Assembly: GCA_026390815.1 (NCBI GenBank)
Contig: JAPLFH010000016.1
Coordinates: 1 to 64,000 of the forward strand
Length of the DNA: 64,000 nt
DNA from: Ignavibacteriales bacterium
Lineage (GTDB): Bacteria; Bacteroidota; Ignavibacteria; Ignavibacteriales; SURF-24
Reading direction: 5' to 3'
Shown one piece after another: positions 17,484 to 27,041 of the stretch (within the stretch, counting starts at the first letter, position 1; every line of letters starts with the position of its first letter). The position numbers and the translations under genes are program-made. The notes below the pieces were generated by a model, which was not told the origin of the DNA, did no database searches, and saw nothing but the letters and a program-made list of their open reading frames with translations.

Positions 17484-17882
17484 ATGGCTTTGATGAAAGA
17501 TCTTAGTATTAAAAGATTATACTATTCGATAAGTGAGGTCAGTCGCCTTACTGATCTTGAGCAGTACATTTTGCGTTACTGGGAAACTGAATTTGAAGAA
17601 ATAAAACCTTCAAAAAACAGAGCCGGTAACAGGATTTATACGAATAGAGATATTCAGGCAATATTAAAAATTAAGAAATTGTTACGCGAGCAGAAATATA
17701 CTATTGAGGGAGCAAAAAGAGTTTTGTTAGATAATATTCCAGAGGAAGTTGAAGAACCTCAATTATTTACTGAAACTAATTCCATTGAAAAAATAAAAAA
17801 AAGCAATGGTAAAAATTCATCATTAGAAAAAGATTTAGAAGAAATAAAAAAGTTTTTGTTAATCATTCAATCGCGACTGTAA
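17484..17882 (+). CDS. MerR family transcriptional regulator
   Basis: The N-terminal winged helix is clear: YYSISEVSRLTDLEQYILRY, then WETEF, then NRAGNRIYTNRDIQAILKIK. The C-terminal part (about residues 85-132) is a short charged helix with no metal-binding Cys, so the effector is unknown. Bacteroidota often carry such a short MerR near the tRNA or housekeeping genes. It ends four bases before the tRNA, so read-through into the tRNA is possible. Confidence 0.85.
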   Translation: MALMKDLSIKRLYYSISEVSRLTDLEQYILRYWETEFEEIKPSKNRAGNRIYTNRDIQAILKIKKLLREQKYTIEGAKRVLLDNIPEEVEEPQLFTETNSIEKIKKSNGKNSSLEKDLEEIKKFLLIIQSRL

Positions 17883-17886
17883 AAAT

Positions 17887-17960
17887 CGGAACGTAGCGCA
17901 GCCCGGTAGCGTACCTGAATGGGGTTCAGGTGGTCGTGGGTTCAAATCCCACCGTTCCGA
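17887..17960 (+). tRNA. tRNA-Pro, anticodon GGG
   Basis: The seven-pair acceptor stem CGGAACG (17887-17893) matches CGTTCCG (17953-17959), followed by discriminator A. The anticodon arm is CCTGA-ATGGGGT-TCAGG, giving anticodon GGG with G37, typical of tRNA-Pro. The T arm is GTGGG-TTCAAAT-CCCAC. The CCA end is not encoded. Confidence 0.95.
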
Positions 17961-17964
17961 CTAT

Positions 17965-17992
17965 AAAGGTGCATATTTTATGTGCCTTTTTT
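17965..17992 (+). terminator. Terminator of the tRNA-Pro gene
   Basis: AAAGGTGCATA (17965-17975) pairs fully with TATGTGCCTTT (17979-17989), allowing two G-U pairs, across a TTT loop, and is followed by a T run. Confidence 0.8.
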
Positions 17993-18039
17993 ATTATTAA
18001 TATTTCATAATTTTGTCTTGTAACTGAAAGAGATTTGCC

Positions 18040-19512
18040 TTGATACCAGATAAACCAAATTCATATTGTGGAATTTTTGGAGTCTTTGGATCTGAGAATG
18101 CTTCAATGTTAACTTACTACGGACTTCATGCCTTGCAGCATCGCGGACAGGAAGCTTCTGGAATTGTATCCGCTGATCTTAAAGAAAATGGTAAAACTAC
18201 TTTTAATATTCATAAAGCTTTAGGATTAGTTTCTGAAATATATGATGAGAATATTTTGAAGACAGAGCTGCCAGGTTTTGCTGCTATTGGTCATAATCGA
18301 TATTCAACTACAGGAGCTTCGGAATCAAGGAAGAACATTCAACCGTTTATGGTAAATTATCGTTTAGGTCATTTGGCGGTTGCACACAATGGAAATTTAA
18401 CCAATGCTCACATACTTAGGAAACAATTGGTAAATGATGGTGCAATCTTTCAAACAACCAGCGATACAGAAGTAATTCTTCATTTGATTGCACGCAGCAG
18501 ATTAGAAAATCAAATCGATCAGGTATTGGAAGCTCTTCAAAAAATTGAAGGTGCTTATTGCCTTGTTATACTTACAAACGACAAATTAATTGTTGCCAGA
18601 GATCCTTATGGATTTAGACCACTTGCATTAGGAAGATTAAACGGTTCATATATTTTTGCATCAGAAACATGCGCTTTTGATATTAATTATGCTGAATATG
18701 TGAGAGATGTAAAACCAGGTGAAATGATTGTTATCGACCGAAATGTTTTAGAAAATCATAGGATTAAATCTTTTCAAATACATCAGAGTTCTTTTCCAAC
18801 CAAACATTGTGTCTTTGAATATATTTATTTCTCAAGACCGGACAGTAAAATATTTGGTCATAGTGTTGATAAGATTAGAAGAAAATTGGGAAAAGTGCTC
18901 GCCAAAAATCATCCTGTAATAGACAAAGATGGCGAGAAAGTTATTGTAATAAGTGTTCCTGATAGCTCTAATACCGCTGCGATGGGATACGAGAACCAAT
19001 TGGAAAAGGATGGAATAAAAGCAAAGTTTGAAATTGGTTTAATCAGAAGTCATTACATTGGACGAACTTTTATTCAACCAGGACAGCAGAAAAGAGAAAT
19101 GGGAGTTAGAATAAAATTTAACGTTGTAAAAGGTGTACTTCATAATAAAACAATTGTTTTAGTTGATGATTCCATCGTACGCGGAACCACATCCAAGCAG
19201 CTTGTTAATTTAATTAAAGAAGCAAATCCTAAAGAACTTCATATCAGGATAACTTCACCACCGATAATAAATCCTTGTTATTACGGAATGGATTTTCCAT
19301 CAAAAGAAGAATTGATAGCGCACAAAATGAACAGCGATATTGAAAAAATTAAAGAACATCTTGAGGTTGATAGCTTGGAATATCTGACGATAGATGAAAT
19401 GCTTCAAGCAATGGTTGATCAGGAGCCGCATCATTTTTGTACGGCATGTTTCTCTGGTAATTATCCTACTGAAGTTAATTCTACATTTACCAAGGAAGTT
19501 TATGAAGAATAA
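18040..19512 (+). CDS. purF: Amidophosphoribosyltransferase
   Basis: It catalyses the first step of purine synthesis, making 5-phosphoribosylamine from PRPP and glutamine. The N-terminal Ntn-hydrolase domain has Cys10 (YCGIFGVFG) after a nine-residue propeptide, with LQHRGQEASG and GHNRYSTTG. The PRPP site is IVLVDDSIVRGTTSKQ. Four cysteines (KHCVFEY, NPCYYG, HFCTACFSG) match the [4Fe-4S] pattern of the Bacillus-type enzyme. The start is TTG. It overlaps the secreted subtilase gene by 11 bases, an odd partner for a purine gene. Confidence 0.95.
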   Translation: MIPDKPNSYCGIFGVFGSENASMLTYYGLHALQHRGQEASGIVSADLKENGKTTFNIHKALGLVSEIYDENILKTELPGFAAIGHNRYSTTGASESRKNIQPFMVNYRLGHLAVAHNGNLTNAHILRKQLVNDGAIFQTTSDTEVILHLIARSRLENQIDQVLEALQKIEGAYCLVILTNDKLIVARDPYGFRPLALGRLNGSYIFASETCAFDINYAEYVRDVKPGEMIVIDRNVLENHRIKSFQIHQSSFPTKHCVFEYIYFSRPDSKIFGHSVDKIRRKLGKVLAKNHPVIDKDGEKVIVISVPDSSNTAAMGYENQLEKDGIKAKFEIGLIRSHYIGRTFIQPGQQKREMGVRIKFNVVKGVLHNKTIVLVDDSIVRGTTSKQLVNLIKEANPKELHIRITSPPIINPCYYGMDFPSKEELIAHKMNSDIEKIKEHLEVDSLEYLTIDEMLQAMVDQEPHHFCTACFSGNYPTEVNSTFTKEVYEE

Positions 19513-22500
19513 ATTTTTATTCTTTTACTTTATTCTTTTAAACTATCTTTCTTTTTCTCAAACAACTTTTTTTATTAAATATAAAGAAAGTGTGTCTTCT
19601 TCTAACATTCAGAAAGTAATTGAACAGAAAGATTTAACACTAAAGTCCAATAATGTATTGAACAAGAGTACTGGTATATCCATAAATTATTTGGCTAATG
19701 GAACCGGGAAAGGAATTGAGGTTTTATCTAAAATTCTAAAAGTAAGATCTAACAAAACTTTAACTGATGACGATTTGAGAAATCTACAGCTTGCCTCATC
19801 AGATATTGAATATATCCAGAGAGCTCATACTTATAAGATTGATATGATTCCAAATGATAAATTCCTTAGCCTACAGTGGGCTTTGCAAAAGATTCAAGCC
19901 TTCGATGCATGGAATATAACTCAGGGGAATGATTCTGTAATTATTGGAGTTATTGATACTGGGATTGATTATCTCCATCCGGATTTGGAAAGAAAAATAT
20001 TTATTAACTCTGCGGAAGACTTAAATCATAATGGAATTTTAGATGCGGGTGATTTAAATGGGATTGATGATGATGGAAACGGTTTTATTGATGATGTTAT
20101 TGGTTGGGATTTTACAGACAGGCAAGGTTTTCCATTCGATTCGACCGGAGGCGATTATTTAAAATGGGATAATAATCCTAAGGATGAATACGGACATGGA
20201 ACAAATATAGCCGGAATTATAAGTGCGGAAACAGACAACGATATTGGTATTGCAGGTACCGCACCAAAAATAAAAATATTAAATGTTCGTGCATTCGATC
20301 CGACTGGCAATGGCGAAGAAGATGATGTAGCTGCAGCAATTCTTTACGCTGTTAAAATGAAAGTAAAAGTTATAAATATGAGTTTTGGTGATGATTCGTT
20401 TTCGTTAGTTCTTCAAGATGTAATTAAATACGCCAACAGCCAAAATGTTGTTCTTGTTGCCAGTGCGGGAAATTCTACATCAGATCTTCCTCATTATCCA
20501 TCATCATATTCCGAAGTAATAAGTGTTGGTGCATCAACAAAAGAAGATTATGTTGCTTCATTTTCTAATACTGGTTCCACAATTGATTTGATTGCACCAG
20601 GCTCAGAAATTTTTACAACTGCCCGCAACAATGAATATGAAAATGTTGGTGGAACTTCTGCTGCGGCTCCTTTTGTAAGTGCGGCTGCTGGGTTGATTTT
20701 ATCATTAAAGAATTTTTCTTCTGAAGAAATAAAACAAATTCTTAAATCCTCATCTGATGATATTGCTCCAACAGGATGGGATTTGCGAAGTGGTGCTGGA
20801 AGATTAAATCTTTTTAATGCATTGAAAGTTCTCGCCCCATCAATTATAAAATTTAATTATCCGCTTCAGGATTTTGCCACAAATCAGGATACTCTTAAAA
20901 TTTCCGCTTCAATCCTTTCACCATATTTTATGCATTATAATCTTGATTATGGAATTGGATATAATCCGCAAAATTGGAATTCACTTTTAAGTAATCAAAA
21001 ATTTCAATTCACTGATAGAGAAATTTACAAACTAAATCTGGCTGGATTAGAAGATACGGTTTACACCTTAAGACTGATAGTTTCCTTATCTAATGGAAGA
21101 ACAACAGAGGAGCGGGTCAATTTTATTGTTGATCATACTCCACCGAAGATTTCTTTAATATCGGTTTCGCCAAGTTACTATGGAGAAAAGTCAACTATCT
21201 TAGCACAAGTTTTAACGGATGATCCTTCAACTGTTCGAATGTATTATCGAACCAAAGGTTCAAGTAAATTTAACTTCATTAGCCTGGATGGATTTAGTAC
21301 TAATAATCAATTCATTAAAAAACAACATTACGGATTTATACCCAAAGATATAATTCTTTCTGGAACTGATTATGAAATTTATTTTGAGGCGATTAATTTA
21401 GCTGGGTTAAAATCATTATTGAAAGATGGGGATAAATTTTATCAAGTCAGAACTGATTCCTATTTCAATTTGGTAGCAGAGTATGAGCAAACTTTTTCAT
21501 TACCTCCGGGATTAATATTTAAGGACCCAGTTAACTTTACAAACAGTGGATACAAAGAAATAATTTTACAGGAATTAAGTAATTCAAAATATCCAACAAA
21601 GATTTATAAATATGAATTTGGTTCATTGGTTAAAATCGATTCGTTAATAAACAGATATCCAAAGGAATTTGGAGATTTTAATCTTGATGGAAAATGGGAC
21701 TTGTTAAGCTCGCTTAACCGTACTGGTTATGTGGATGAGCAAAAAGCCATCGGCTCAACAAAGTTAGAAAATAAATGGGTAGATTCAAGCGGTTTCTTTT
21801 TCCCCATTTTAGCAAGGGATATTGATAAAGATGGTAAAACAGAAATTTTATCGATTATGAAAGACAAAACTTTAGCAGTTTGGCAAGTGATGAATGATCT
21901 GGCAGTTTCATTAGAAGATACTCTAAATAATTTTTCCCAGAATGATCCTTTAAATGAATTTGGGAATAACTTTACTTATCCAAATGCAGTTGTAACCGAC
22001 AGTGACAATGATGGTAAAGATGAAATTTGGACGGTTGATCAGGATGGAGACATAATTAGTTTTGTTATTAATGGTCCAGATAATTATTCAGATGGTGTTG
22101 TTATACCCACGGATTATAATAGTAATAATTCTCTTATTACAGCTGGAGATTATGATGGAGATGGAAAAAATGATATAGCAGTATTGCTACAATCATCTAA
22201 AAATTACAGCATTGCTCCTTTCAATTTGCTTATTGTATTTAATACACTTGGAAATAAATTTAATGTTTTATACGAAAAAATATTTCTTGATCCTTCTGCA
22301 GAATATAAATCGAGTTTTCAAAGTGCGGAAAGCTCAATAAGATTCGCAGATATTGATAACGATAAGAAGAATGAACTAATTCTTTTTGCTTTTCCATATT
22401 CATACATTATTAAAAGAGAGGGCGGGGAAAATAAAATTATTAGTTATATGGAAAATATAAATTCAAATTCTATTTTTATTGGAGATATAAATTCAGATGG

Positions 22501-23719
22501 TGTAAAAGAAATTGCATATCCAACATCAGCTGGGATTAAATTTTTTGAATTTGCTCTTCCAGAAAAACCGAACTTACCTATAGAGTTAACAGGTTACAGC
22601 CCGGATAGTTTTACAGTAAAGATTAATTGGAAAGGTTCATCTCCACTTTATTTTATTTATAAAGGAACTAATGAACAGAATATTAACTTATATGATTCTA
22701 TTACATCCACTACTTATTTTGATAGAAAAGTTCTAAACCATGCTAATTATTTTTATAGGATAGTGGCGTTTGATCATACAATTAAAATGGAATTTTCAGA
22801 TCAAAGTAAAACTATAAATGTATTTGTGCATACTCCGGCACGAGCTATATCTGCCGAAAGTAAAAGCGAAAACTCTGTAGTGGTAAAGTTTAGCGACAGG
22901 ATAAATCCTACTATAGAAAATTTAATGAGTTTTGAAATAGTAGGGAAGGGGATTCCTAATTCGATTACACCAGCTACTCAGAATTCCTATTTGGTTTCAT
23001 TCAGTCAATCATTAACTGGTGCAAACAATTTAGTAATTAAAGGTTTGAAAGATTTCTATGATTCACCAATTCAAACCGATACTTTGAGTTTTATATTATC
23101 GCCAATTGAAAAAGAAAAAGAGTTTTACATTACGTCGTTTGAATTACTTACTTCCAACAAAATTAAAATAAATTTTAACCTGGAAGTTGATGAGAGTTCT
23201 TCAAGCAAAATTGAAAATTATAAATTTGAACCTACAAATGATGTAACGTCAATAGTAGCTGATAAGTCAGATCTAAAATCAATTATTATTACTTCAAATT
23301 TTCCAGTTGGCTCAATTGGTAAAGAATATAAATTGAAAATTAATAATTTGTTTTCTTCAGCCTCCACCGGTAAAATTGAAATTAATAATGAATCGGGTAG
23401 TTATATATTATTAACTTCTTATGCAAAAGATTTAAATAATATATTTGTTTATCCGAATCCTGTAAAATTATATTCTAAAAATCAGAATGTAACTTTTGCT
23501 AACCTAACTAAAAGTGCAACAATTACAATTTTTAATCTTAATGGAAAGAAAATTAAAACCCTTAATGAAAATAATGGTGATGGCGGAATAAATTGGGATC
23601 TGATAAATGAATCTGGTGAGATTATTGATAGCGGTATTTATATTTATAGAGTTGCAGTTATTGATAATCAGAATAATGAAGGTGAAATAAAAATAGGAAA
23701 ATTTGCAGTAGTAAAATGA
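19502..23719 (+). CDS. Large secreted subtilisin-like protease with repeat region and T9SS-type tail
   Basis: The start chosen is ATG 19502, which gives a signal peptide (MKNKFLFFYFILLNYLSFSQ); an earlier in-frame ATG inside purF does not. The S8 catalytic triad is D152 (GVIDTGIDYLHPDL), H232 (EYGHGTNIAG) and S386 (GGTSAAAPF). After residue about 480 come beta-sandwich segments and FG-GAP/VCBS-like repeats with calcium-type loops (DIDKDGKTEIL, DSDNDGKDEIW, DYDGDGKNDIA, DINSDGVKEIA). The C-terminus (VYPNPVKLYS, TIFNLNGKKIKTL, SGIYIYRVAV) is a T9SS sorting domain. It is a predicted extracellular peptidase of 1405 residues, translated in overlap with purF and pgsA. Confidence 0.9.
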   Translation: MKNKFLFFYFILLNYLSFSQTTFFIKYKESVSSSNIQKVIEQKDLTLKSNNVLNKSTGISINYLANGTGKGIEVLSKILKVRSNKTLTDDDLRNLQLASSDIEYIQRAHTYKIDMIPNDKFLSLQWALQKIQAFDAWNITQGNDSVIIGVIDTGIDYLHPDLERKIFINSAEDLNHNGILDAGDLNGIDDDGNGFIDDVIGWDFTDRQGFPFDSTGGDYLKWDNNPKDEYGHGTNIAGIISAETDNDIGIAGTAPKIKILNVRAFDPTGNGEEDDVAAAILYAVKMKVKVINMSFGDDSFSLVLQDVIKYANSQNVVLVASAGNSTSDLPHYPSSYSEVISVGASTKEDYVASFSNTGSTIDLIAPGSEIFTTARNNEYENVGGTSAAAPFVSAAAGLILSLKNFSSEEIKQILKSSSDDIAPTGWDLRSGAGRLNLFNALKVLAPSIIKFNYPLQDFATNQDTLKISASILSPYFMHYNLDYGIGYNPQNWNSLLSNQKFQFTDREIYKLNLAGLEDTVYTLRLIVSLSNGRTTEERVNFIVDHTPPKISLISVSPSYYGEKSTILAQVLTDDPSTVRMYYRTKGSSKFNFISLDGFSTNNQFIKKQHYGFIPKDIILSGTDYEIYFEAINLAGLKSLLKDGDKFYQVRTDSYFNLVAEYEQTFSLPPGLIFKDPVNFTNSGYKEIILQELSNSKYPTKIYKYEFGSLVKIDSLINRYPKEFGDFNLDGKWDLLSSLNRTGYVDEQKAIGSTKLENKWVDSSGFFFPILARDIDKDGKTEILSIMKDKTLAVWQVMNDLAVSLEDTLNNFSQNDPLNEFGNNFTYPNAVVTDSDNDGKDEIWTVDQDGDIISFVINGPDNYSDGVVIPTDYNSNNSLITAGDYDGDGKNDIAVLLQSSKNYSIAPFNLLIVFNTLGNKFNVLYEKIFLDPSAEYKSSFQSAESSIRFADIDNDKKNELILFAFPYSYIIKREGGENKIISYMENINSNSIFIGDINSDGVKEIAYPTSAGIKFFEFALPEKPNLPIELTGYSPDSFTVKINWKGSSPLYFIYKGTNEQNINLYDSITSTTYFDRKVLNHANYFYRIVAFDHTIKMEFSDQSKTINVFVHTPARAISAESKSENSVVVKFSDRINPTIENLMSFEIVGKGIPNSITPATQNSYLVSFSQSLTGANNLVIKGLKDFYDSPIQTDTLSFILSPIEKEKEFYITSFELLTSNKIKINFNLEVDESSSSKIENYKFEPTNDVTSIVADKSDLKSIIITSNFPVGSIGKEYKLKINNLFSSASTGKIEINNESGSYILLTSYAKDLNNIFVYPNPVKLYSKNQNVTFANLTKSATITIFNLNGKKIKTLNENNGDGGINWDLINESGEIIDSGIYIYRVAVIDNQNNEGEIKIGKFAVVK

Positions 23720-24294
23720 GAATTAATTACCGGGAAATTTATACTAAGTCTAATATGTTAAGTATTTTTAGATTGTTACTTGGAATTCCTATTTACTATT
23801 TAGTTTTTAAAATAAATGATTCTGCAACCTTTAGATATTTAACAATCGGATTAGTATTATTTGCTACATTAACAGATTTACTTGACGGATATCTTGCAAG
23901 AAAATATAATGAGATTACAGAATTTGGAAAAATTATTGATCCATTCGCTGATAAAATAGTTGTTGGTATTGTGCTAATTCAACTTTATTTTATTAAAGAA
24001 ATCCCACTTTATTATTTAATAATTGTTATTGGAAGGGATTTACTTATTCTTTTGGGAGGATTGTTACTTTCTCAAAAAATAGGAAAAGTATTACCATCGA
24101 ATATGCTTGGAAAGATTACGGTACTTTCGATTGGCTTTTTTATTCTATCAGCATTATTTGGCGCCAGATCTACTTTTTTACTATTATATGATATTCTTTT
24201 TTATTTAAGTATCAGTTTGGTTTTCATTTCATTTTTTGCTTACACAATTAGAGCGATTGAATCAGTAATAAGGAATCGAAATGGGTCTGTTTAA
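23716..24294 (+). CDS. pgsA: CDP-diacylglycerol-glycerol-3-phosphate phosphatidyltransferase
   Basis: It makes phosphatidylglycerol phosphate in the membrane. The CDP-alcohol phosphotransferase signature D-G-x2-A-R-x8-G-x3-D-x3-D is present in DGYLARKYNEITEFGKIID and continues PFADK. The 192-residue protein has about five membrane segments. The gene overlaps the protease gene by four bases and ftsY by 14. Confidence 0.9.
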   Translation: MRINYREIYTKSNMLSIFRLLLGIPIYYLVFKINDSATFRYLTIGLVLFATLTDLLDGYLARKYNEITEFGKIIDPFADKIVVGIVLIQLYFIKEIPLYYLIIVIGRDLLILLGGLLLSQKIGKVLPSNMLGKITVLSIGFFILSALFGARSTFLLLYDILFYLSISLVFISFFAYTIRAIESVIRNRNGSV

Positions 24295-25219
24295 AAATCT
24301 AAACTTTGAAAAATTAAAAGAAGGTCTTTCAAGAACAAGAGAAAAACTTGTAAATAGAATTACTGAAACTATAACTGGTAAAGCTAAATTAGATGAAGAG
24401 TTATTGGATGAAATTGAAGAAATACTTCTCACCAGCGATGTCGGTTATGACACTACATTGAAAATAATTGACAATACCAGAACTAAATTAAAAACCGAAA
24501 GCGATCGTAGTAAAACTAAAATTATTTCAATTATTAAAAACGAAATGATCGGTATTTTAGAAAACAATTCTAAATATTCAATTGATTTCGAATTAGAAAA
24601 ATATAAACCTTATATTATTCTGGTTGTTGGAGTTAATGGAGTTGGTAAAACAACTACTGTTGGAAAATTAGCATATAATTTTAAACAATCTGGTTTGAAT
24701 GTTTTAATCGCTTCAGCTGATACATTCCGAGCTGCAGCCAATGAACAATTAGAAATTTGGGCAAATCGAGCAAATGTAGAAATTATTCAAAAAGCTTCGG
24801 GGGCAGATCCTTCATCGGTGGCTTACGAAGCTCTGGAGCTGGCAAAAAAGAAAAATATTGATGTTGTAATAATAGATACTGCTGGTAGACTACATACAAA
24901 GCACAATCTTATGGAAGAATTGAAGAAAATAAAAAAAGTAATGAAAAAGATTTTTGATTATGCACCGAATGAAACATTTCTCGTTTTAGATGGAACGACT
25001 GGACAAAATTCATTACTTCAAAGTAAATATTTTAATGAAGCAACAGAAATTAGTGGATTGATTTTAACTAAGTTAGATGGCACTGCTAAAGGTGGAGTAA
25101 TATTTCAAATTTGTTCAATTCAAAAAATCCCCGTTAAGTATATTGGTGTTGGGGAAACTATAAATGATTTACAAAATTTTGATCCAAAATCTTTTGTAGA
25201 AGCTTTATTTTTTAATTAA
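24281..25219 (+). CDS. ftsY: Signal recognition particle receptor FtsY
   Basis: It is an SRP-type GTPase that docks ribosome-nascent chain complexes at the membrane. The N-terminal helical N domain (about residues 1-90) lacks the long acidic A domain of E. coli. The G domain carries GVNGVGKTTTVGKLA, DTFRAAANEQLE, DTAGRLHTKHNLM and TKLDGTAKGG, and ends with the GVGETINDL motif. Length 312 is usual for the short form. Confidence 0.97.
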   Translation: MGLFKNLNFEKLKEGLSRTREKLVNRITETITGKAKLDEELLDEIEEILLTSDVGYDTTLKIIDNTRTKLKTESDRSKTKIISIIKNEMIGILENNSKYSIDFELEKYKPYIILVVGVNGVGKTTTVGKLAYNFKQSGLNVLIASADTFRAAANEQLEIWANRANVEIIQKASGADPSSVAYEALELAKKKNIDVVIIDTAGRLHTKHNLMEELKKIKKVMKKIFDYAPNETFLVLDGTTGQNSLLQSKYFNEATEISGLILTKLDGTAKGGVIFQICSIQKIPVKYIGVGETINDLQNFDPKSFVEALFFN

Positions 25220-25237
25220 TAGTTATTTTAGGTAGAA

Positions 25238-26155
25238 ATGGATTCAAAAAGAAAAATTTTATTTATCGTTAATCCTATTGCTGGAAGAGGGAGAACTCAA
25301 AAGATTCTACCTAAATTGAAGACGTACTTAGACAATTCCTCAGCCTATTCAGAAATTTTTATTACTGATAAGAAAGGAAGGGCTCACGAATATGTTTCAA
25401 ATACTACAGATAATTTCAATATCATTGTATCTGTTGGTGGTGATGGCACTTTAAATGAGATTATAAATGGACTTAATGGTAATAGTCATATTAAATTAGG
25501 TATCCTTCCATATGGCTCTGGAAATGATTTTGCTAAAGCTCTGGGAATTAAGAATAATTTTGAAAATAATATTCATACTATCATAAATAGTACGAATGTT
25601 TTTACTGTAGATGTTGGAAAGATTGAATACAAGGAGTTTCATAATGATCAAATTATTGCAAGTCATTTTATAAATAGTTGTGGGATTGGTTTCGATGCCC
25701 TAGTTTCGCAATTAATATTAAAGAATCATTTCCTAAAAGGATTACCACTTTATTTGTCAGCAGTACTTAAAGCATTATTTTGTTTTAAACCTTTTGAAAT
25801 TGATGCGGCATTTGATGATAAGAGAATTACTGGGAAAAAACTTCTCGTTGCTATTGGTAATGGGAAGACATCTGGAGGGGGTTTTAAACTAAATCCTTAC
25901 GCTAAATTAAATGACGAAAAATTGGATGCATGTATTATTGATTCTTTATCCAAGTTAAAAATTTTGCAAAAATTATCAAAAGCCATTACTGGTAAACATA
26001 ATTTGTTAAAAGAAGTTAAACTATTGCAATTTCAAAAATGTACGATACATTTATCTGATCCAAGTTATCTTCATTGCGATGGGGAAGTGATAAGTTCGTC
26101 AGTCTCAAAGGTGCAAATAGAATTAAGAAAAGATAAATTAAGGTTCATTATTTAA
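25238..26155 (+). CDS. Diacylglycerol kinase-family lipid kinase
   Basis: The DAGK catalytic domain shows FIVNPIAGRGR near residue 10 and the nucleotide loop SVGGDGTLNEIING, followed by PYGSGNDFAKALG. Length 305 fits the YegS/DgkB/BmrU group, soluble kinases that phosphorylate diacylglycerol or related lipids. It is the last + strand gene before the orientation switch and ends eight bases before the dif-like site. Confidence 0.9.
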   Translation: MDSKRKILFIVNPIAGRGRTQKILPKLKTYLDNSSAYSEIFITDKKGRAHEYVSNTTDNFNIIVSVGGDGTLNEIINGLNGNSHIKLGILPYGSGNDFAKALGIKNNFENNIHTIINSTNVFTVDVGKIEYKEFHNDQIIASHFINSCGIGFDALVSQLILKNHFLKGLPLYLSAVLKALFCFKPFEIDAAFDDKRITGKKLLVAIGNGKTSGGGFKLNPYAKLNDEKLDACIIDSLSKLKILQKLSKAITGKHNLLKEVKLLQFQKCTIHLSDPSYLHCDGEVISSSVSKVQIELRKDKLRFII

Positions 26156-26163
26156 TAATTATA

Positions 26164-26191
26164 AATTTACATAATATACATTATCGGACAA
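26164..26191 (-). other. Putative dif site (XerCD recombination site) at the gene-orientation switch
   Basis: Read on the minus strand, the XerD-side arm is TTATGTAAATT (26174-26164), one base different from the B. subtilis dif arm. The centre is TGTATA (26180-26175), as in E. coli dif. The XerC-side arm is TTGTCCGATAA (26191-26181), which keeps ATAA and is otherwise variable, as this arm usually is. Over 28 bases I count 21 matches to B. subtilis dif and 20 to E. coli dif. It fills the gap between two convergent genes, exactly where gene direction changes from + to - for the rest of the window, the expected position of a terminus. Confidence 0.7.
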
Positions 26192-27040
26192 CTACTTGTA
26201 AAGATAAAAACCTTCACCATTCTTTTTCCCTAACTTATTGGCTGCAACCATTTTTCGTAATAATGGACATGGTCTATATTTGGAATCCTTAAATCCATCA
26301 TATAATACTTCCATAATATTTAAACAAACATCCAATCCAATGAAATCTGCAAGTCTAAGTGGTCCCATTGGATGATTCATTCCTAATTTCATAACACTAT
26401 CAATATCTTCTTTATTTGCCACTCCTTCCATTAATGCAAAAATGGCTTCATTGATCATGATCATTAACAAACGATTAGAAACAAATCCTGGAAAATCATT
26501 TACAAGAATTGGAGTTTTGTCTAATTTTATCACTAAATCACTTATTGAAGCAAATGTATCATCTGAAGTTGAATAACCTCGAATGATTTCCACTAACTGC
26601 ATTAAAGGAACTGGGTTCATAAAATGCATTCCGATAGTTTTTTCTGGTCGAAATAATGAAAGCTCAGTTATTGATATTGATGAAGTATTTGTTGCAAAAA
26701 TACAATTTGAAGCGATTATTTCATTTAAAGTTTGGAATAAAGCCAACTTCACGTCCTTTTTTTCAATTATAGCTTCAATAATTAAATCCATTTCCTTAGG
26801 CAGTTGATCAATTGAAAATATTAATTCAATATTTTTTAATATCTCAATTTTATCTTCCACAATAAGGATTCCCTTGGAAATAAGTTTATCAATATTGTTC
26901 GATAAGGTTGATTGAACTTTGTCTAATTTTGATAAGTCACTATCAAATAAATACGTTTTAATTTTTTTGTGAGCAACTGTTTGCACAATCCCAATACCCA
27001 TTGTACCGGCGCCTATTACAGCAATTTTATTAATTTTCAT
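26192..27040 (-). CDS. 3-hydroxyacyl-CoA dehydrogenase (3-hydroxybutyryl-CoA type)
   Basis: It uses NAD(P) to interconvert 3-hydroxybutyryl-CoA and acetoacetyl-CoA. The Rossmann motif IAVIGAGTMGIGI is at the N-terminus. ATNTSSISITEL, GMHFMNPVPLMQLVEIIRG (with the catalytic His), PGFVSNRLLM and HPMGPLRLADFIGLD match the 282-residue stand-alone enzyme. It follows the thiolase gene by one base gap in the transcript, giving a two-gene pathway unit. Its stop codon touches the dif-like site. Confidence 0.9.
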   Translation of the reverse strand: MKINKIAVIGAGTMGIGIVQTVAHKKIKTYLFDSDLSKLDKVQSTLSNNIDKLISKGILIVEDKIEILKNIELIFSIDQLPKEMDLIIEAIIEKKDVKLALFQTLNEIIASNCIFATNTSSISITELSLFRPEKTIGMHFMNPVPLMQLVEIIRGYSTSDDTFASISDLVIKLDKTPILVNDFPGFVSNRLLMIMINEAIFALMEGVANKEDIDSVMKLGMNHPMGPLRLADFIGLDVCLNIMEVLYDGFKDSKYRPCPLLRKMVAANKLGKKNGEGFYLYK

Positions 27041-27041
27041 T

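Noticed and set aside
19394-19501. Extended N-terminus of the subtilase gene starting within purF
   Set aside because: The extra 36 residues read purF codons in another frame and would destroy the signal peptide; ATG 19502 gives a clean one.
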